From Vanilla planifolia (lineage: Eukaryota; Streptophyta; Magnoliopsida; Asparagales; Orchidaceae): 64,000 nucleotides of DNA. Both the position numbers and the translations under genes were made by a program. The stretch spans positions 2,415,569-2,479,568 of the forward strand of contig CM043875.1 in the NCBI GenBank assembly GCA_023846275.1, read 5' to 3'. Position 1 is the stretch's first letter. Every line of letters starts with the position of its first letter. Below the pieces are notes generated by a model. The model was not told where the DNA came from. It saw only the letters and a program-made list of their open reading frames with translations, and made no database searches. Positions 12,301 through 35,986 of the stretch are shown here, one piece after another.

Positions 12301-13978
12301 ATAAATTACAAAAAATGTGATACAACACCTTAAAGGAGGAAAATTAAATACAATATATTATGAACTTGACAACACCAAATTGATAGATATTAAAAGGGTC
12401 TAAATCATAAAAAAAATTAGATCTTAAATTAATGAGAATTTAATAATAATTTAAATTATAGAATTGACATGTATCTAAAATTCTAACAAATATCAATTAA
12501 TGTCAAAAAAAATTATAAAATCAAATTGATATATAAAAGTTATAAAAAAAAGGCTTAGTATAAAGTTATCTTGACATCAATAGAAGTGTATGAGCACAAA
12601 ATAAAAGATCAAATATTTAAAAAATTAATTAATAAAAATATTATTATATAAATTTTTAGATGAAAAGATTATTAAAAAATTAAATAATAATAATAAATTA
12701 TGAAAATTGGATGACAGTTAGAGCTAATTTAAGTAATTTTAAATAAAATTGATCCATTGCTTTTTTGAGATCATTGAGATAAACAAAATTCAAAGAATTC
12801 ACTTGAGCTTAAGATTTTAATTAAAGCCTAACTAAATTTTAATTTCTAAAAACCTAAATGGCAAAGTTTAAGGGTAAGAAAGAATTCATAGAGCAGAGAT
12901 GACTCTTTGACTACCATGGGAAAGTTTAGGAAATTTTGAGAAATTTAGAAAAAAAAAATCTTTAATAAGTGAAGGAAAAAAAAGAAAGATTTAAACTTGA
13001 GGAAGGTTCACAAGTAAAAATCAACTTTCTAAGGGGCTATCAGTAAAAAAGTACTGTGATTTAGCTGGTCTCTAATTAGGGAAGAAATTTATATGTTTCA
13101 TGAAAAAAGTTTATATAATAAATTGATATTTTTGCATTTTTATATTGTCATGTTGTAAATAAATTCTTAAATATTAGAAATTAGTTGTTGATTGATTACT
13201 TTTTCAAGAGTCTATTTTTTATCCATAGTATTTTATCTTCTTTAGCATGTCATAGAATTAAAAAAAGAAAGAAAAAATGATAATTTTATCTTAAATTAAA
13301 AAAAAATTAATAAAAAATATCCTATTTTAAGTATTTCTTGAAGATAGAACCTAATTTTAAATAAATAATTAACATTTCTAACCATCATCAAATTTAAAAA
13401 AAATTAAAAAAAAAAACCTAGAATGTTCTCCATTCTTTATAAATATTATATTTTTCTCAATAATATATTTTTATATATACATTTATTTTTTCTTCAAATA
13501 TTTTCATTTCAATTTTATTTTGATAAAAGTAATAAGAAGAAATCACATATAAAGAAGCTAGAATGACAAGTTCCATGCAAATGATCTTTACAATTTATCA
13601 TTTCATTTTTCAAACATAAGATTTCAAATGCTATGATTGACAAAAATCATTCCTGAATATTAATTTATAAATACATTATAACAATAATTCTTAATAAAAT
13701 AATTAATATTACAATACAGAAACACAATTATTAATTCTTAGAAAATGAAATAATTCCCTTCTTTTAAATCAACTACTGATCTGCTCAAACAATAACACAT
13801 CTTAACATCACTGTACAGGCAAGAAGATCCCATCAATTCATCAAATGGGTACAACAAATAAATGTATACCAATGGAATGAAGAAAAAAGAATGAAAGCCA
13901 AAACTCTCTTCCTGAAGCCAGAAACTGCAGCAGCAATCAAAACACTGTAAGCCATCTCCCTGCTTGTTTGCCTTCAGT
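9311..13978. other. Intergenic DNA with degenerate repeats
   Basis: No gene is visible. At about 9708-9722 the minus strand reads TGGTATCAAAACAAT, resembling a retroelement primer-binding site (canonical TGGTATCAGAGC), so an old LTR element may underlie this part. From about 11.4 to 12.2 kb lies one copy of a dispersed repeat that recurs at 27.2-30.2 kb. The rest, about 12.2-13.9 kb, is very AT-rich with no structure I can define. Confidence 0.4.
11400..12200. repeat. Dispersed repeat, copy A
   Basis: This stretch shares a series of ordered similar segments with 27.1-27.57 kb and 29.89-30.2 kb, for example GAGAATGTAATGAATATAAT here versus AAGAATGTAATGAACATAAT there, and GATCGAATAGTCTAATGG versus AATCGAATAGTCTAATAG. 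The boundaries are approximate. Composition and a PBS-like site to its left suggest it comes from an old LTR-type element, but no coding part is visible, so the class is not settled. Confidence 0.5.
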
Positions 13979-25869
<11,891 letters not shown>

Positions 25870-26560
25870 TTCGTGTAAAACGACAATAAGCCAGCCCAAG
25901 CAACTACCGAGAAGCCACTGGAGCTACAATTCCTAAACACAGGAAGATAGAGCGATTCCTAAAGAACAACAACAGTAACAGCTGCATTGCTCGACCAATA
26001 CCCATACGCACTGCCTTCCGAATTGTCCAACGGCCCGGTACATAGCATTTTGAGAAAACAATTTAGGGAAAACCATCAATCACAAAGCAATTCACCTTCG
26101 CATTCGCATCCGAGCAAAGACCGATAGCACATGTGCGCTTCCAAAGCAAGGATCTGCTTCGATTCAAACAGACCTCGAAGCAAAACCCCTACGGAGTAGG
26201 ATAAATACGATTCTTCGCGACCTCCAATTCTGCATCCATAACGGCAAGATTCGCAAACGCACATCCACGATTCCCGACATCTCGATGCGAAATCTAAACA
26301 CGAGCATAATTCAAGCGACATGCGCGGAGGAAATCGACCGCCATGCAGGAATACCTGCGCCAATCCTCCACCGGCTTCGAGAAATCCGACGGAGAGGAGC
26401 TTCGATTTCCCGTAATTTATTCAGATTTTTGTTTTTTATCGTTTGGATTTTCTTCAGAACTTCAGCGGGCAGATGCGGAACAGGTCGGAGCTGGAAATAA
26501 AAATAAATAAAATAAATATATATATAAATAATAACAGGCGGAGGAGGGCATGAAAGAGGA
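25870..26560 (-). other. 5' UTR region of the Raf-like kinase gene, probably with an intron
   Basis: The block 26.05-26.48 kb is less AT-rich than its flanks. On the minus strand a donor-like GGCGCAG|GTATTCC sits near 26354 and an acceptor-like GTGTTTAG near 25936, suggesting a 5' UTR intron of about 420 bases. A TATA-like AT stretch lies at about 26512-26533. Open frames across this block have no recognisable domains. Confidence 0.45.
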
Positions 26561-26590
26561 GAAGGCGGCATGAACCAGGAGACTTCTGCA

Positions 26591-26607
26591 CACGTGATGG
26601 TCACGTG
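26591..26607. promoter_or_regulatory. Paired G-box / ABRE-type elements
   Basis: Two CACGTG palindromes (26591-26596 and 26602-26607) lie 11 bases apart, so on the same face of the helix. The first is ACACGTGA, matching an ABA-response element core. They lie about 60-90 bases upstream of a TATA-like stretch for the minus-strand kinase gene. G-boxes bind bZIP and bHLH factors; the use of this pair is inferred. Confidence 0.55.
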
Positions 26608-26609
26608 AT

Positions 26610-27100
26610 ATGCTAAAACAGTTATTTTTATTTTATTTTATTTTTTTTTTTTTGAGAAAAGTTTGTGAAGTCCTATGTTTGGAAAATTCGGAACATATTC
26701 CTCGATTTTGATGAAATTAAAGTATAGTTAAGCTGGAAAATCGGCATTAAAGCGTTCTCGCAACGCTAAACAATCATTGCTTTCAGAAATTTTGTTTGTT
26801 TGTCCCCTGGATTATTGCTATTATTTAGAATAAATATTAAAAATATTATTTACTTTTTGTTTAATATATCATATTTGAAATTTCTTAATTTTATAAATAT
26901 ATAATTTTTTATTATAAAAATAAATATTTGGTAATAGACCATAATTAATTGTGTGTATGATTTTTAAAGAAAAAAAAATAATAATAATATGAAAATATTT
27001 GGAATTTAGTAAAATTGATTTTATTGAAATGATATGTATATCAAGATTAAATAAATGCTTGAAATTTATAAAATAATATATGCTTTAAAATGAAATAATA
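26610..27100. other. AT-rich intergenic DNA
   Basis: Upstream flank of the kinase promoter. Runs of T near 26640 and A/T-rich sequence follow; no element or gene is visible before the dispersed repeat begins. Confidence 0.4.
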
Positions 27101-28116
27101 AAATGATATAATAAATCTTCAATTGAATAAAATACGGTTAAGTGACAGTTAAGAAGGACTAAAGGCATAAATTGTGAGAGATTCATTTGTAGTTTTGCGA
27201 CACCAGTGACTATGAGGAAAGGATTCTCATATATGTAGAAAAGGATCGAGGGAAAGAGCTCATTCATGAAGGAAGCAGTGCGAAGATGACTCGATTTTAA
27301 GCAAGGTTAACTTTTTTTCTTCGTTTTAATATGATTATCTTAGAATTTTAGAGAGAAAGAGTCTTTTGCATATAACTGAGTGCTCGTAGTGAATATGAAG
27401 CATTTAGAAGGTTTGTGATGTTATTGAAGCCTTGAATGGTTTATAATCAAAGAAATTTAGTTATTGCGTATAGAAACATGTAATTCTAAGCCTTTGTTAA
27501 ATGATTCAATTAAAATATTAAAGAAAAGGAATAGTTCTATTGGATGCTCCTCAAATAGTTTGATAGCTACAATTGGTGTCAAGCCCCCACCGCCATCAAT
27601 ACCATTAGATCACAAAATGAACATCAGAGTCACGAGATACAACATCTAAGTGAGGACAAATAAACAAAACCCAAAGGTGGGGACCCGACGGTAAGACAAA
27701 CACTAACTCAAAATCCAAAGTATATATATAAAGACATGTTTTTAAACATTTAATCACACTAAAATTTTCCCTCTCACACATCTCTTGGAAAGGGCTCTCC
27801 TGTAACAGCATCATTCCCAGTTCTCGGTGTAGTGGTTTCATGACCTATGATGTAAGCACTAAATGAGATTTTATAAATCTCAGTAGATAAATCCACATAG
27901 TTAACCAAGAAAATAAAAGGAGCATAACAAATACCATTAACAGTAAAGATGAATGTCATACATACATATAAGGAAATGCCAAATAAAAACCATAAAGAAT
28001 GCAAGTTCCTTATATAGTGTGTTATTATCGGACCCAATTCCCTTTGACGCATTATCCTCTGGATCCAATCATCATCAATAAATGACTTCCAGTCGGCATC
28101 CAACCAATCACATAAC

Positions 28117-28376
28117 ATTAGGCAGATATCTGATCCAAAGATCGATACCCTGCAACACATGCTGAGCCTAATGCCACCAGGCAGGTATGGTACCATACCC
28201 TGCAACACATGCTGAGCCTGGTGTAAATCATCATGGAGTCATAGCACATAATACCAGGCAGATATCTGATCCGAATATCGATACCCTGCGACACACGCTG
28301 AGCCCGATATAAACACTAGGCAGATATCTGATCCGAAGATCGATACCCTGCAACACATGCTGAGCCTAGTGGTGAG
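28117..28376. repeat. Tandem repeats inside the solo LTR, about 50-bp core
   Basis: A core reading GGCAGATATCTGATCC, then GATCGATACCCTGCAACAC and GCTGAGCC occurs three times (starting about 28120, 28257 and 28318) with a partial fourth copy (about 28190-28220). Spacing is irregular. Confidence 0.8.
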
Positions 28377-28844
28377 GATAATGTTCTCTGGGAATCCCAT
28401 TGTTTTATTTGTCATTTTCCAAACATCAATCCATGTCATATCAAAAATCCTTTCATGCCATATTGTTTCATCTCTTTCTTTAGCATATTGTATCATATTC
28501 TTTCTTTCCATGTTATTTCTTCTTTTTCTAATTATCATACCAATGCATAAGTAACAACAAAAACATCATGTTTTCCTTTACCATATGCAACAATTTAAAA
28601 CACCATGTGATAGTAATAAAACCATGTAAAACATACAATACTGTGCTACATCACAGGGTTAGGAAATTATTTACCTGGATTTGTTGTACCAAATTTTCTT
28701 GTCCACTTCTAATTGGTTTTTTTGATGTCCTACAAGGCCATAGTGCAAACATAATCAAGTTAAAATATGTTTATTTGCCAAAAGTTGCTTTCAAAAAGCT
28801 TTCCCAAACACACCCCAAAATAATCCCAAAAGATGGGCTTACGC

Positions 28845-29160
28845 GGCACTGAACCGCCCGCTGGACCGCGCGCGCACGTTCGGCGCTGGACCGCCTGCGC
28901 AGAAAGAGCTTTCTAAAAGCTTTTCCAAACGGCTTCTAAAATAAATCTGGCTTACGCGGGCGCTGGACCGCCCGCGCCCGACACTGGACCGCGCGAGCTT
29001 GGCGCTGGACCGGACGCTCGGCGCGCTGGACCGCGCGCTCGACGTGCTGGACCGCGCGCCTCGGCACTGGACCGGACGCTCGGCGCGCTGGACCGCGCGC
29101 GCTTGGCGCTGGACCGCGAGCTCGACGTGCTGGACCGCGCGCCTCGGCATCCGGTTCAAC
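28845..29160. repeat. GC-rich tandem repeats inside the solo LTR
   Basis: The motif GCTGGACCGCGCGC and close variants recur at least ten times in about 310 bases, making an extremely GC- and CpG-rich island in otherwise AT-rich DNA. Open frames across both strands here are by-products of the repeat. It lies downstream of the LTR TATA box in the inferred minus orientation. Confidence 0.8.
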
Positions 29161-30295
29161 AGCGTAACCCAGTCCAAAGCCTGGACCGGTTCACGCCGCC
29201 CCCCTCTCTCTCTCTCGCGTCCGGCGAAACCGAAATCTTTCGCCGGCGCTGGATCGGCCGTTTCATGTGCTGAATCGATCGAATCCGGCTCGGCTTCCGC
29301 CTCTCGGTCTCCCCCGCTCACCGGAAAAATTACATAACCCTAACGACGAATAAAAAATTATTTCTTACCTTACGGAAACCTTCGCTGGCCGTCACTGTCG
29401 CGTGCCGGAAATCCTCGCCGGCCGTTACTGTCGCGTCCAATGCTCACGGAATCCTCTTTGGATGTTAATGTAGCGTGCAGAAACTTCTTTAAGATATTCT
29501 CCGAAATCTCGCCGTCGCACTCCGGCAAACTCTTCGCCGCCGTTTTTCGCAGAAGCGCTTTTCCAAACGCACCTGGGTCGGCCTTTTATAAACGCGGTCG
29601 AAACCGATAAGCCCTCAATTCGTGAATCACGTTTTTGCAGAAAACCCCTTCTAAATTTTATATTTGCAAATATATCCTCCGCCAATCGGATTTGAACTAA
29701 GCCGACATTTAAAAATTACAGATCTATCCTCTACGTTACAAATTTATCCCAAATCTTCAAAAATTCATAATTTATTCATTAGAGCTCCGAAAATTACAAA
29801 TTAAACATCGTTGGATTCGTCTCATAGAGCTCTTTCTATAAAAAATATAAAAATACAAACAAGAGAAAACTAGGACTGTTACAATTGGTGATTAGACAAT
29901 CTAATCTAGGATAATCGAATAGTCTAATAGAATAATTAGATTTTAAGTAGTGAGCATTAGATGAACCAAAGGATGGTTAGATGGTTTGATAAGAAGCTAG
30001 GAGCCATCAAATTGAGTATCGAATGGACATTAGACCTCCAACGGACAATCCAAAAAAGATAGTGTTTAGGTTTAATAAGTTCTATTTAGCTTCAAGAATG
30101 TAATGAACATAATAGAGCATAGAAATAACAAAGAAATATAAATATTATATAAGATCAATGTATAATTATGAGAAGAGAATGAGATAAATAAAGAAGAATA
30201 ATGCAATGCTTCTTTTCTTTGACAATCACATGTCAACACCACATTCTCCTAACATAATATCCAATAAGACACAGGTATACATACTAACATCATAA

Positions 30296-30297
<2 letters not shown>

Positions 30298-30354
<57 letters not shown>
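30298..30354. repeat. (AT)n microsatellite
   Basis: An uninterrupted run of about 28 AT dinucleotides. Confidence 0.95.
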
Positions 30355-30357
<3 letters not shown>

Positions 30358-30359
30358 TT

Positions 30360-33230
30360 TCAATTTATATGTTTAGAATATAAAAGAAGATGCAACAAAA
30401 TAATATTATCTAAAACTTAGAAAGTTACAGATGTTAATAGCAAAAATAAAGATCATTATATTAGTTTTTTATTAGTATAATTATTAGTATTCAATTAGAC
30501 ACTTTTTATAAAAAAATATATAAATAACTTTTATTTATTTTTCTATTATTAGCATATATCTTATATTAATTCTTATATGTTTTTGTTTTATCAAATACAT
30601 TTGAAACTATAGTATCAAAAAATAAGTTGAACTAATCATCACAAGTCAATAAACAAAATAACATAATAACAATAATATGTAAAGTCAAGTAAAATTTAAA
30701 TTGTCACATACAAAGTTATGATTAGAATATAATCATTTATGCATGCAATAACAATAGCCATATATATTAAATTATATGTTTTACTACTTAATAATTTTCT
30801 TTTTATTTACTTGGTATATAAAAATAACTTTCTTATTAGAATTTTATATTTATTACTATTCTTCCACCTCAGGTGATTTGCTTCAACTTTTTATTTTGAT
30901 GAGGTATCTCTATCCCACAAGATTCTCTACCCTTAATGTGAACTAAGCTTTATCTTGTTTTACAATAATTCCTCAACTTCTCATATTGATAAATCAATTC
31001 TATCCTTCATATAAACTAGGTCAATATCATGTCACAAAGTTATCCTTAATTCCCTTCTTTAGACAAAGCCACAATCATTCACAAAGTACCCTTAAACCTT
31101 TCATATGGATTAAGCCAATTTTATCTTTGTTTTTATTGCATTTCTTATGTTTATACATATATTTATCAACTCATAACAATATTAACTTCCCAAGCAATTC
31201 TATATCTTGTCATATGCAATTATGTACCCACTTAATATTTAGCATAATGCATTATGCTTATTATTAGTAAAACATATAAGTACACTATGCATAGTCATAT
31301 AGCATAATAATATATCGTATAAAAAATATGCACATATAAGAAGTATTACATGCCTATCTCAAAGGTCAAAAAAGTCAATAATTAATTCTCTTTTCTTTCC
31401 CTTCTGTGTCTTAAAATCATGCATAGAATTTGCATCATGTCTTTATCATGTTTAGATATATTATTAGTATATGTTAATTGCATTTTATTTAATCTCTTTA
31501 AACCTCTTAATTCTTTTATGTTTTACCTTTGTTAAAATATTCATAAACACCATTGCACCACCTTATCTATCTTATGCAACCCCCACATTTGTGTGACCTA
31601 AACTGACTTGGGAAGCTGGTTGATCTACTCGACCCGGGTGAACCTATCATCTGCGACGTCCCGCTTGATCCACCCTGACACGCGATGACCCACGCCAACC
31701 CACCAGTCTTTTGTTGACCTCTACTGTTCCGCCCAACCCTCGCCTACCCGAAACCAATCTAATCGATAACTCTCCCCGCACTGCTAGCCACTTTGTTTCG
31801 TTGCCCACCATTTTGGCGCTCACCATTATCGCTACCCAAAATATATTACCAGTTTGGGAACTACTTAACGTCAATTAATTTTATACATTTTTTCATGTTT
31901 TTTATTTTTTTTTTAGAAAATTACTAGTGAATATTTGAGGTTCTTATAAATAAGAACGTTTACCATATTGAAGATAATAATTATGTAATAAAAATTTCTC
32001 TTTTTTGTATGCTTCCACCTTTTTGTGAGTAAAGTGTGTGCATTTAATTCTAGTTAGAGAGATTCCAACTTCTCCTCCCCTTTTGAGAGACAATGATCAA
32101 CGACGAGAAACCTTCCACAGGGAGAGCCAACAATCAAATCCTCTTATTAAAGACAAGGATCGTAGGTGAGGGACCTTCCAACATGAGAGTTGATAACCAA
32201 ACAAATTCTCGCTTCCTTTAGCAAACATAAGTTTACACCCACATTTTCACTTTCTAGATCTAATCATCAAACCACCACCTTTCTTAACAAGGCTCCAAAT
32301 TATAACTTACTATCTTATTACTCTTTTAAGTCAAGTTTCCCACAAAACCAAATCACTACTTCGTTGCCTTTTTTTTATATTTGAAACTCCACATGCTAAC
32401 GCCAACAAAACTATAAGACATCATCTTTAAAAAAGTGTATTTTTTCAATGATTTTTATTTTCTAATTAATAATCTAAAATTAGAGTTATTACTTCTGTCA
32501 TTAAAGTATTTCACATAAAATTTGTTTTAAATTTTTTATTTTATATATGTGAAATTAGATGTATTAAAAACAGTTTTTTAAGACTCTATACTTAATGATT
32601 AATATGTTGTCACATACTCTATTTAATAATCTATGTTATAGTTTTATACTTTAATCTTTGAACAATTTAAAAATTTTATATATGCCACTTAATCCTAATT
32701 AGTACATAGTATACTTTTATATTTTTTGATAATTAATTAAGCATCTTCAATGTTAGAGGTTAAAAATTATACTGTAGTAGAAATCTAAATTTGCTCTATA
32801 TTCGTTAAACTACTTGGATGAATAGAATAGAGCCATACCACTTGCCAAGTAGAGTAAAACATTTGATAATCATTTGATCTCTAATTAAAAACTATTCAAT
32901 CAAAATTTATGTTGAATAAAATTAAATAGATATAAATTTATATAAATAATCTCTCAAAAGTATATTAATATAACTTAAACTCACTTAAATTTATTTAAAC
33001 TTTAATTAATAATTAAAATACTTAAACATAAAATAAAAGTCATCATTAACTACAAGTTAAATAATAATTTTTAAGAAATTATGACTCTAAATAAGGTTGA
33101 ACATATGATAAAATAACCACTTTGAATATGCAAATCATATGAATTTTTTAAGATAAATTTGAATACCTTATTAAACATTTCTAAATATTTCAAAACTATC
33201 ATCTGAAACAATGTCTTCCGATATGAAGAA
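30360..33230. other. Intergenic DNA, probably with old retroelement pieces
   Basis: Mostly AT-rich. A GC-richer block at about 31.56-31.86 kb (GACCCGGGTGAACC, GATCCACCCTGACACGCGATG) followed by CTTATAAATAAG near 31945 and AATAAAAATTTC near 31987 looks like parts of an old element with its own promoter and polyadenylation signal. I could not find ends or coding domains, so no element is called. Confidence 0.35.
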
Positions 33231-33299
33231 TAAAAACCATCGAATGTTCGAATGCCACAAATTTATTAAACTGGATATAAGCTTGAAGAAAGCAAGGCT

Positions 33300-35620
33300 A
33301 CCTAAGGAAGTATATTAGAGATGATCAAAGATGAATTTATGTAGCCATAGAACCTTCTTGCACAACCAAGTGTTGTTGTAGAAAAACAAACAAGCAAAGT
33401 ACATCTATGTCTTGTGCACTCACCTTTTTGAAAGTTCCAATCATTTCAAGTTCTACTTCATCAAAGTTCAGGCCAAGCTCCTCAGTAATGAACCAAAAGT
33501 AGGAAAGAAAGCTTGTTGTTCAAGCACTTGATAACAGCATAGAAATCAACTAAATCATCATCCCCACCAGTTAGAATAGCAAGATCCAGCAGACCAACCT
33601 TCTTGTTATCTCCAAACCCTGGAGCCTTAATAGCACAAACCTACGTAGCATTATTAGCAGCATATCATTAGCACATTCATCTAATTGAAATTTTTCCAGT
33701 AAAATCAATAAAACTAACAATTTAAAGGAGTTACGCATCACAGACTTCGATTCCAGCTCATAGTTTGATAAGGATCGACGCCATTGCCTCACTTTGTGCA
33801 TCATGGGAAACAGTTAACAAAGCTCTATGTTGCTATCCTTTAATGGAGTACATTAATGACCATTAAAGCTGACTCCAAGACTTTCACCTTGGCATTGATG
33901 CTTGAAAAGTTCTTCTAATGTATGAAAATTGAAGGATCTTCCAGGTGCTGCAAAACAAATGTAGAGTGTATTAACCATATAATCACCAAAAAGTGCCAAC
34001 GCAGCAAATGATAAGTTTGCATAAAACAACTCAAAAAAATAGTGATAACACCCTCTTTTCCAACTTTTCCCAGGCCTTGGCTATGAGTTCAATGATTTCT
34101 CGCTCTCCATTTGCTTGTATTGTGCCAACCTTCAAGGAGAAAAATTATTCTTTACATAGTTTATAGCATTATACAAACCACCAAACAGAAAGACACTATA
34201 AGAGTGAAAACATATAAATAAAGACAGAGAGGAATAGACTTCAGCATTCTCTTGTGAGGTGCTGATCGTTCTTGTCCTACTTTTCTTGTGATGCCTGTCT
34301 TAAATCCATAGCATTAATCATGGCTTCCACTGACTTGCAGCCCTCAGCAAAGATCGCTCTTGTAAGGACCATAGCATAGATGTACTACATATAAACAACA
34401 TGTACATAAAGGACAAGCAAATAGAGAGAACAACTATAGCCAAAGTGATTGAGGTTATGTTTATGATACAAACATCAGAAATATCTAAAGCCCCAAGAAT
34501 ACACATTACAGATGCTTCGCCACAAAAAACTTGCCCAGATTATAACGCGGTTCCGATCAATAATGTCGCATTTTGCACACTCGTATAAGCTACATAGTTC
34601 CTCAATCTAATATAAACTTAAGAAAGCTACAAACAATCAATGCAACTAATGCAGCAGCATAAGCAAATTTGAACTCAAATCTCACCATCACCAGCAACAT
34701 CAATTTTAGCAATCAACAGCTGTTTCACAATTGTAGCACCCATATTCTTCACACTATCCTTAAATTCAATACTCTTAGCAACAGTTACACCATCCTTTGC
34801 TACTTCTGGTGCTCCAAAGCTTTGTTCAATAACAACATTCCGACCAGTTAGATAATGGGTTTTAAGAAATAGAATCAATGAAAACTAATAATAGCATAAT
34901 ACACAGGAGATCAAAATGCAATGTGCCAATGTATGTCTTTATCTTAAGGAACACAGTATCGTGTATGAGGATGCTTTCATATGCATATAAGAGATATGTA
35001 TAATAACAAAGATGACTTGAAATGTCAAAACCTGCTTAAATGCACAAACCAACCTTAAAGATACAATTTTGGGCACCGAAAATGCCCTAGAAGATCTTTC
35101 CATAGGTTTTCTTAACATGATATCAACGCATTAAATATGCCCAGGCATCCGGGTTTGCCTTATAAGGTTTTAAGCTAAAACACAGAGATGGTGTGAGGAA
35201 ATCCACCAGGGTAGTTATTGAAGCGAAAGATTTATTATGGAAAAACCAACACAATGTCAGTTGCTGCAGAGCCCAACATAAAACACAGTTCAAATCATTG
35301 TCTGGAAAGCACAATACACAGATAAGCATATAGATCTTCCATATATATCCTGGCCTGGTATCTAAAATCTGTATATGATGAAGAGACCTACGTCCAAAAC
35401 ATGTTCCTTGAACTAAAACTTGGTTAACAACATTAAAACTGGGTTAGCAACCAAGTGAATAACGAAGACAGGATGATTTAAGAGGAAAACAAAACAACTC
35501 CTTTGCATTGTATTTCAGGAGCAATGGAGCAAAGGGCAATACAAAAGCATACCTTAACAGCATCTGTAAGCTCCTCCACACCATTGAGCTTCAAAGCACA
35601 CGCTTAGACTCCACTAAAGT
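33300..35620 (-). pseudogene. Decayed mitochondrial-type chaperonin CPN60 (HSP60) gene copy
   Basis: Pieces of the chaperonin appear in correct order on the minus strand: LKLNGVEELTDAVK followed by a donor (about 35560-35600); [19 protein letters not shown] and [18 protein letters not shown], through to DVAGDG (about 34680-34852); LTRAIFAEGCKSVEA and INAMDLR (about 34310-34370); VGTIQANGEREIIELIAKA (about 34070-34135); AKVKVLESAL (about 33875-33905); [14 protein letters not shown] and [11 protein letters not shown] (about 33560-33640); GLNFDEVELEMIGTFKK (about 33430-33480). Intron-like spacers separate the pieces, so it is a duplicated genomic copy, not a processed one. Stops interrupt several segments (for example between SILIKL and AGIEVCDA near 33760), and the N-terminal targeting part and C-terminal third are missing. 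It cannot make a chaperonin. Confidence 0.85.
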
Positions 35621-35960
35621 TGGCTTCCAAACTGCAGTGCAAACCCGTCGAAAGCCAATGGTCAACCAAAAAGAAAAGCAAGTTAATTTAGCTAAAAGAG
35701 CAGCTCCGTAAGCGATTTTGCTGAACTTTCTAACGTGAAACAAATCTCACCTGTCGGCGAAGAGAACTCAAACTATGCAGAACTGGAGTTATTAGTACAT
35801 TAAATCTCCATTTTTGTTCATGTAAGATATGGTTTAAAGCTCCACTAACTTTACCTTCTTCTTAAATCACATTATTCTAGAAACTTATTGTTAAATAGTT
35901 GATTTTTAATACATTTTCATTTTTGAATTTTGGTTATCTACCATTTAATGTTGAATTATA

Positions 35961-35986
35961 AATATATATATATATATATATATATA
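35961..35986. repeat. (AT)n microsatellite
   Basis: About 13 AT dinucleotides in intergenic DNA. Confidence 0.9.

Larger units (their letters stand above)
27572..29888 (-). mobile_element. Solo LTR (about 2.3 kb, Ty3/gypsy-like) with 5-bp target duplication
   Basis: The element runs 27577-29883. It begins TGTCAAGCCCCCACC and ends GACTGTTACA, and is flanked on both sides by the direct repeat ATTGG (27572-27576 and 29884-29888). TG...CA ends plus a 5-bp duplication mark a complete LTR. A strong TATAAAAGG on the minus strand (29582-29590) and the minus-strand start TGTAACAGTCC suggest minus orientation. No internal region, primer-binding site or second LTR adjoins it, so it is a solo LTR left by recombination. 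The length and the TGTAACA terminus fit Ty3/gypsy elements of the Del/Tekay kind; that family placement is inference. Intact ends suggest a moderately young insertion. Confidence 0.75.
27100..30200. repeat. Dispersed repeat, copy B, split by a solo LTR
   Basis: The left arm (about 27.10-27.57 kb) and right arm (about 29.89-30.20 kb) together match the repeat at 11.4-12.2 kb in the same order. The arms are separated exactly by the 2.3 kb solo LTR at 27577-29883. The repeat was therefore in place before that LTR inserted. Outer edges are approximate. Confidence 0.5.

Noticed and set aside
26285-26604. Open frames near the kinase 5' end
   Set aside because: They overlap the probable 5' UTR and TATA region and have no protein resemblance.
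28839-29337. Open frames of 112-160 codons on both strands
   Set aside because: They are by-products of the GC-rich tandem repeat inside the solo LTR; no domain is present.
31560-32420. A complete LTR element
   Set aside because: A TATA-like site and polyadenylation-like signal occur, but no matching ends, target duplication or coding domain could be found.
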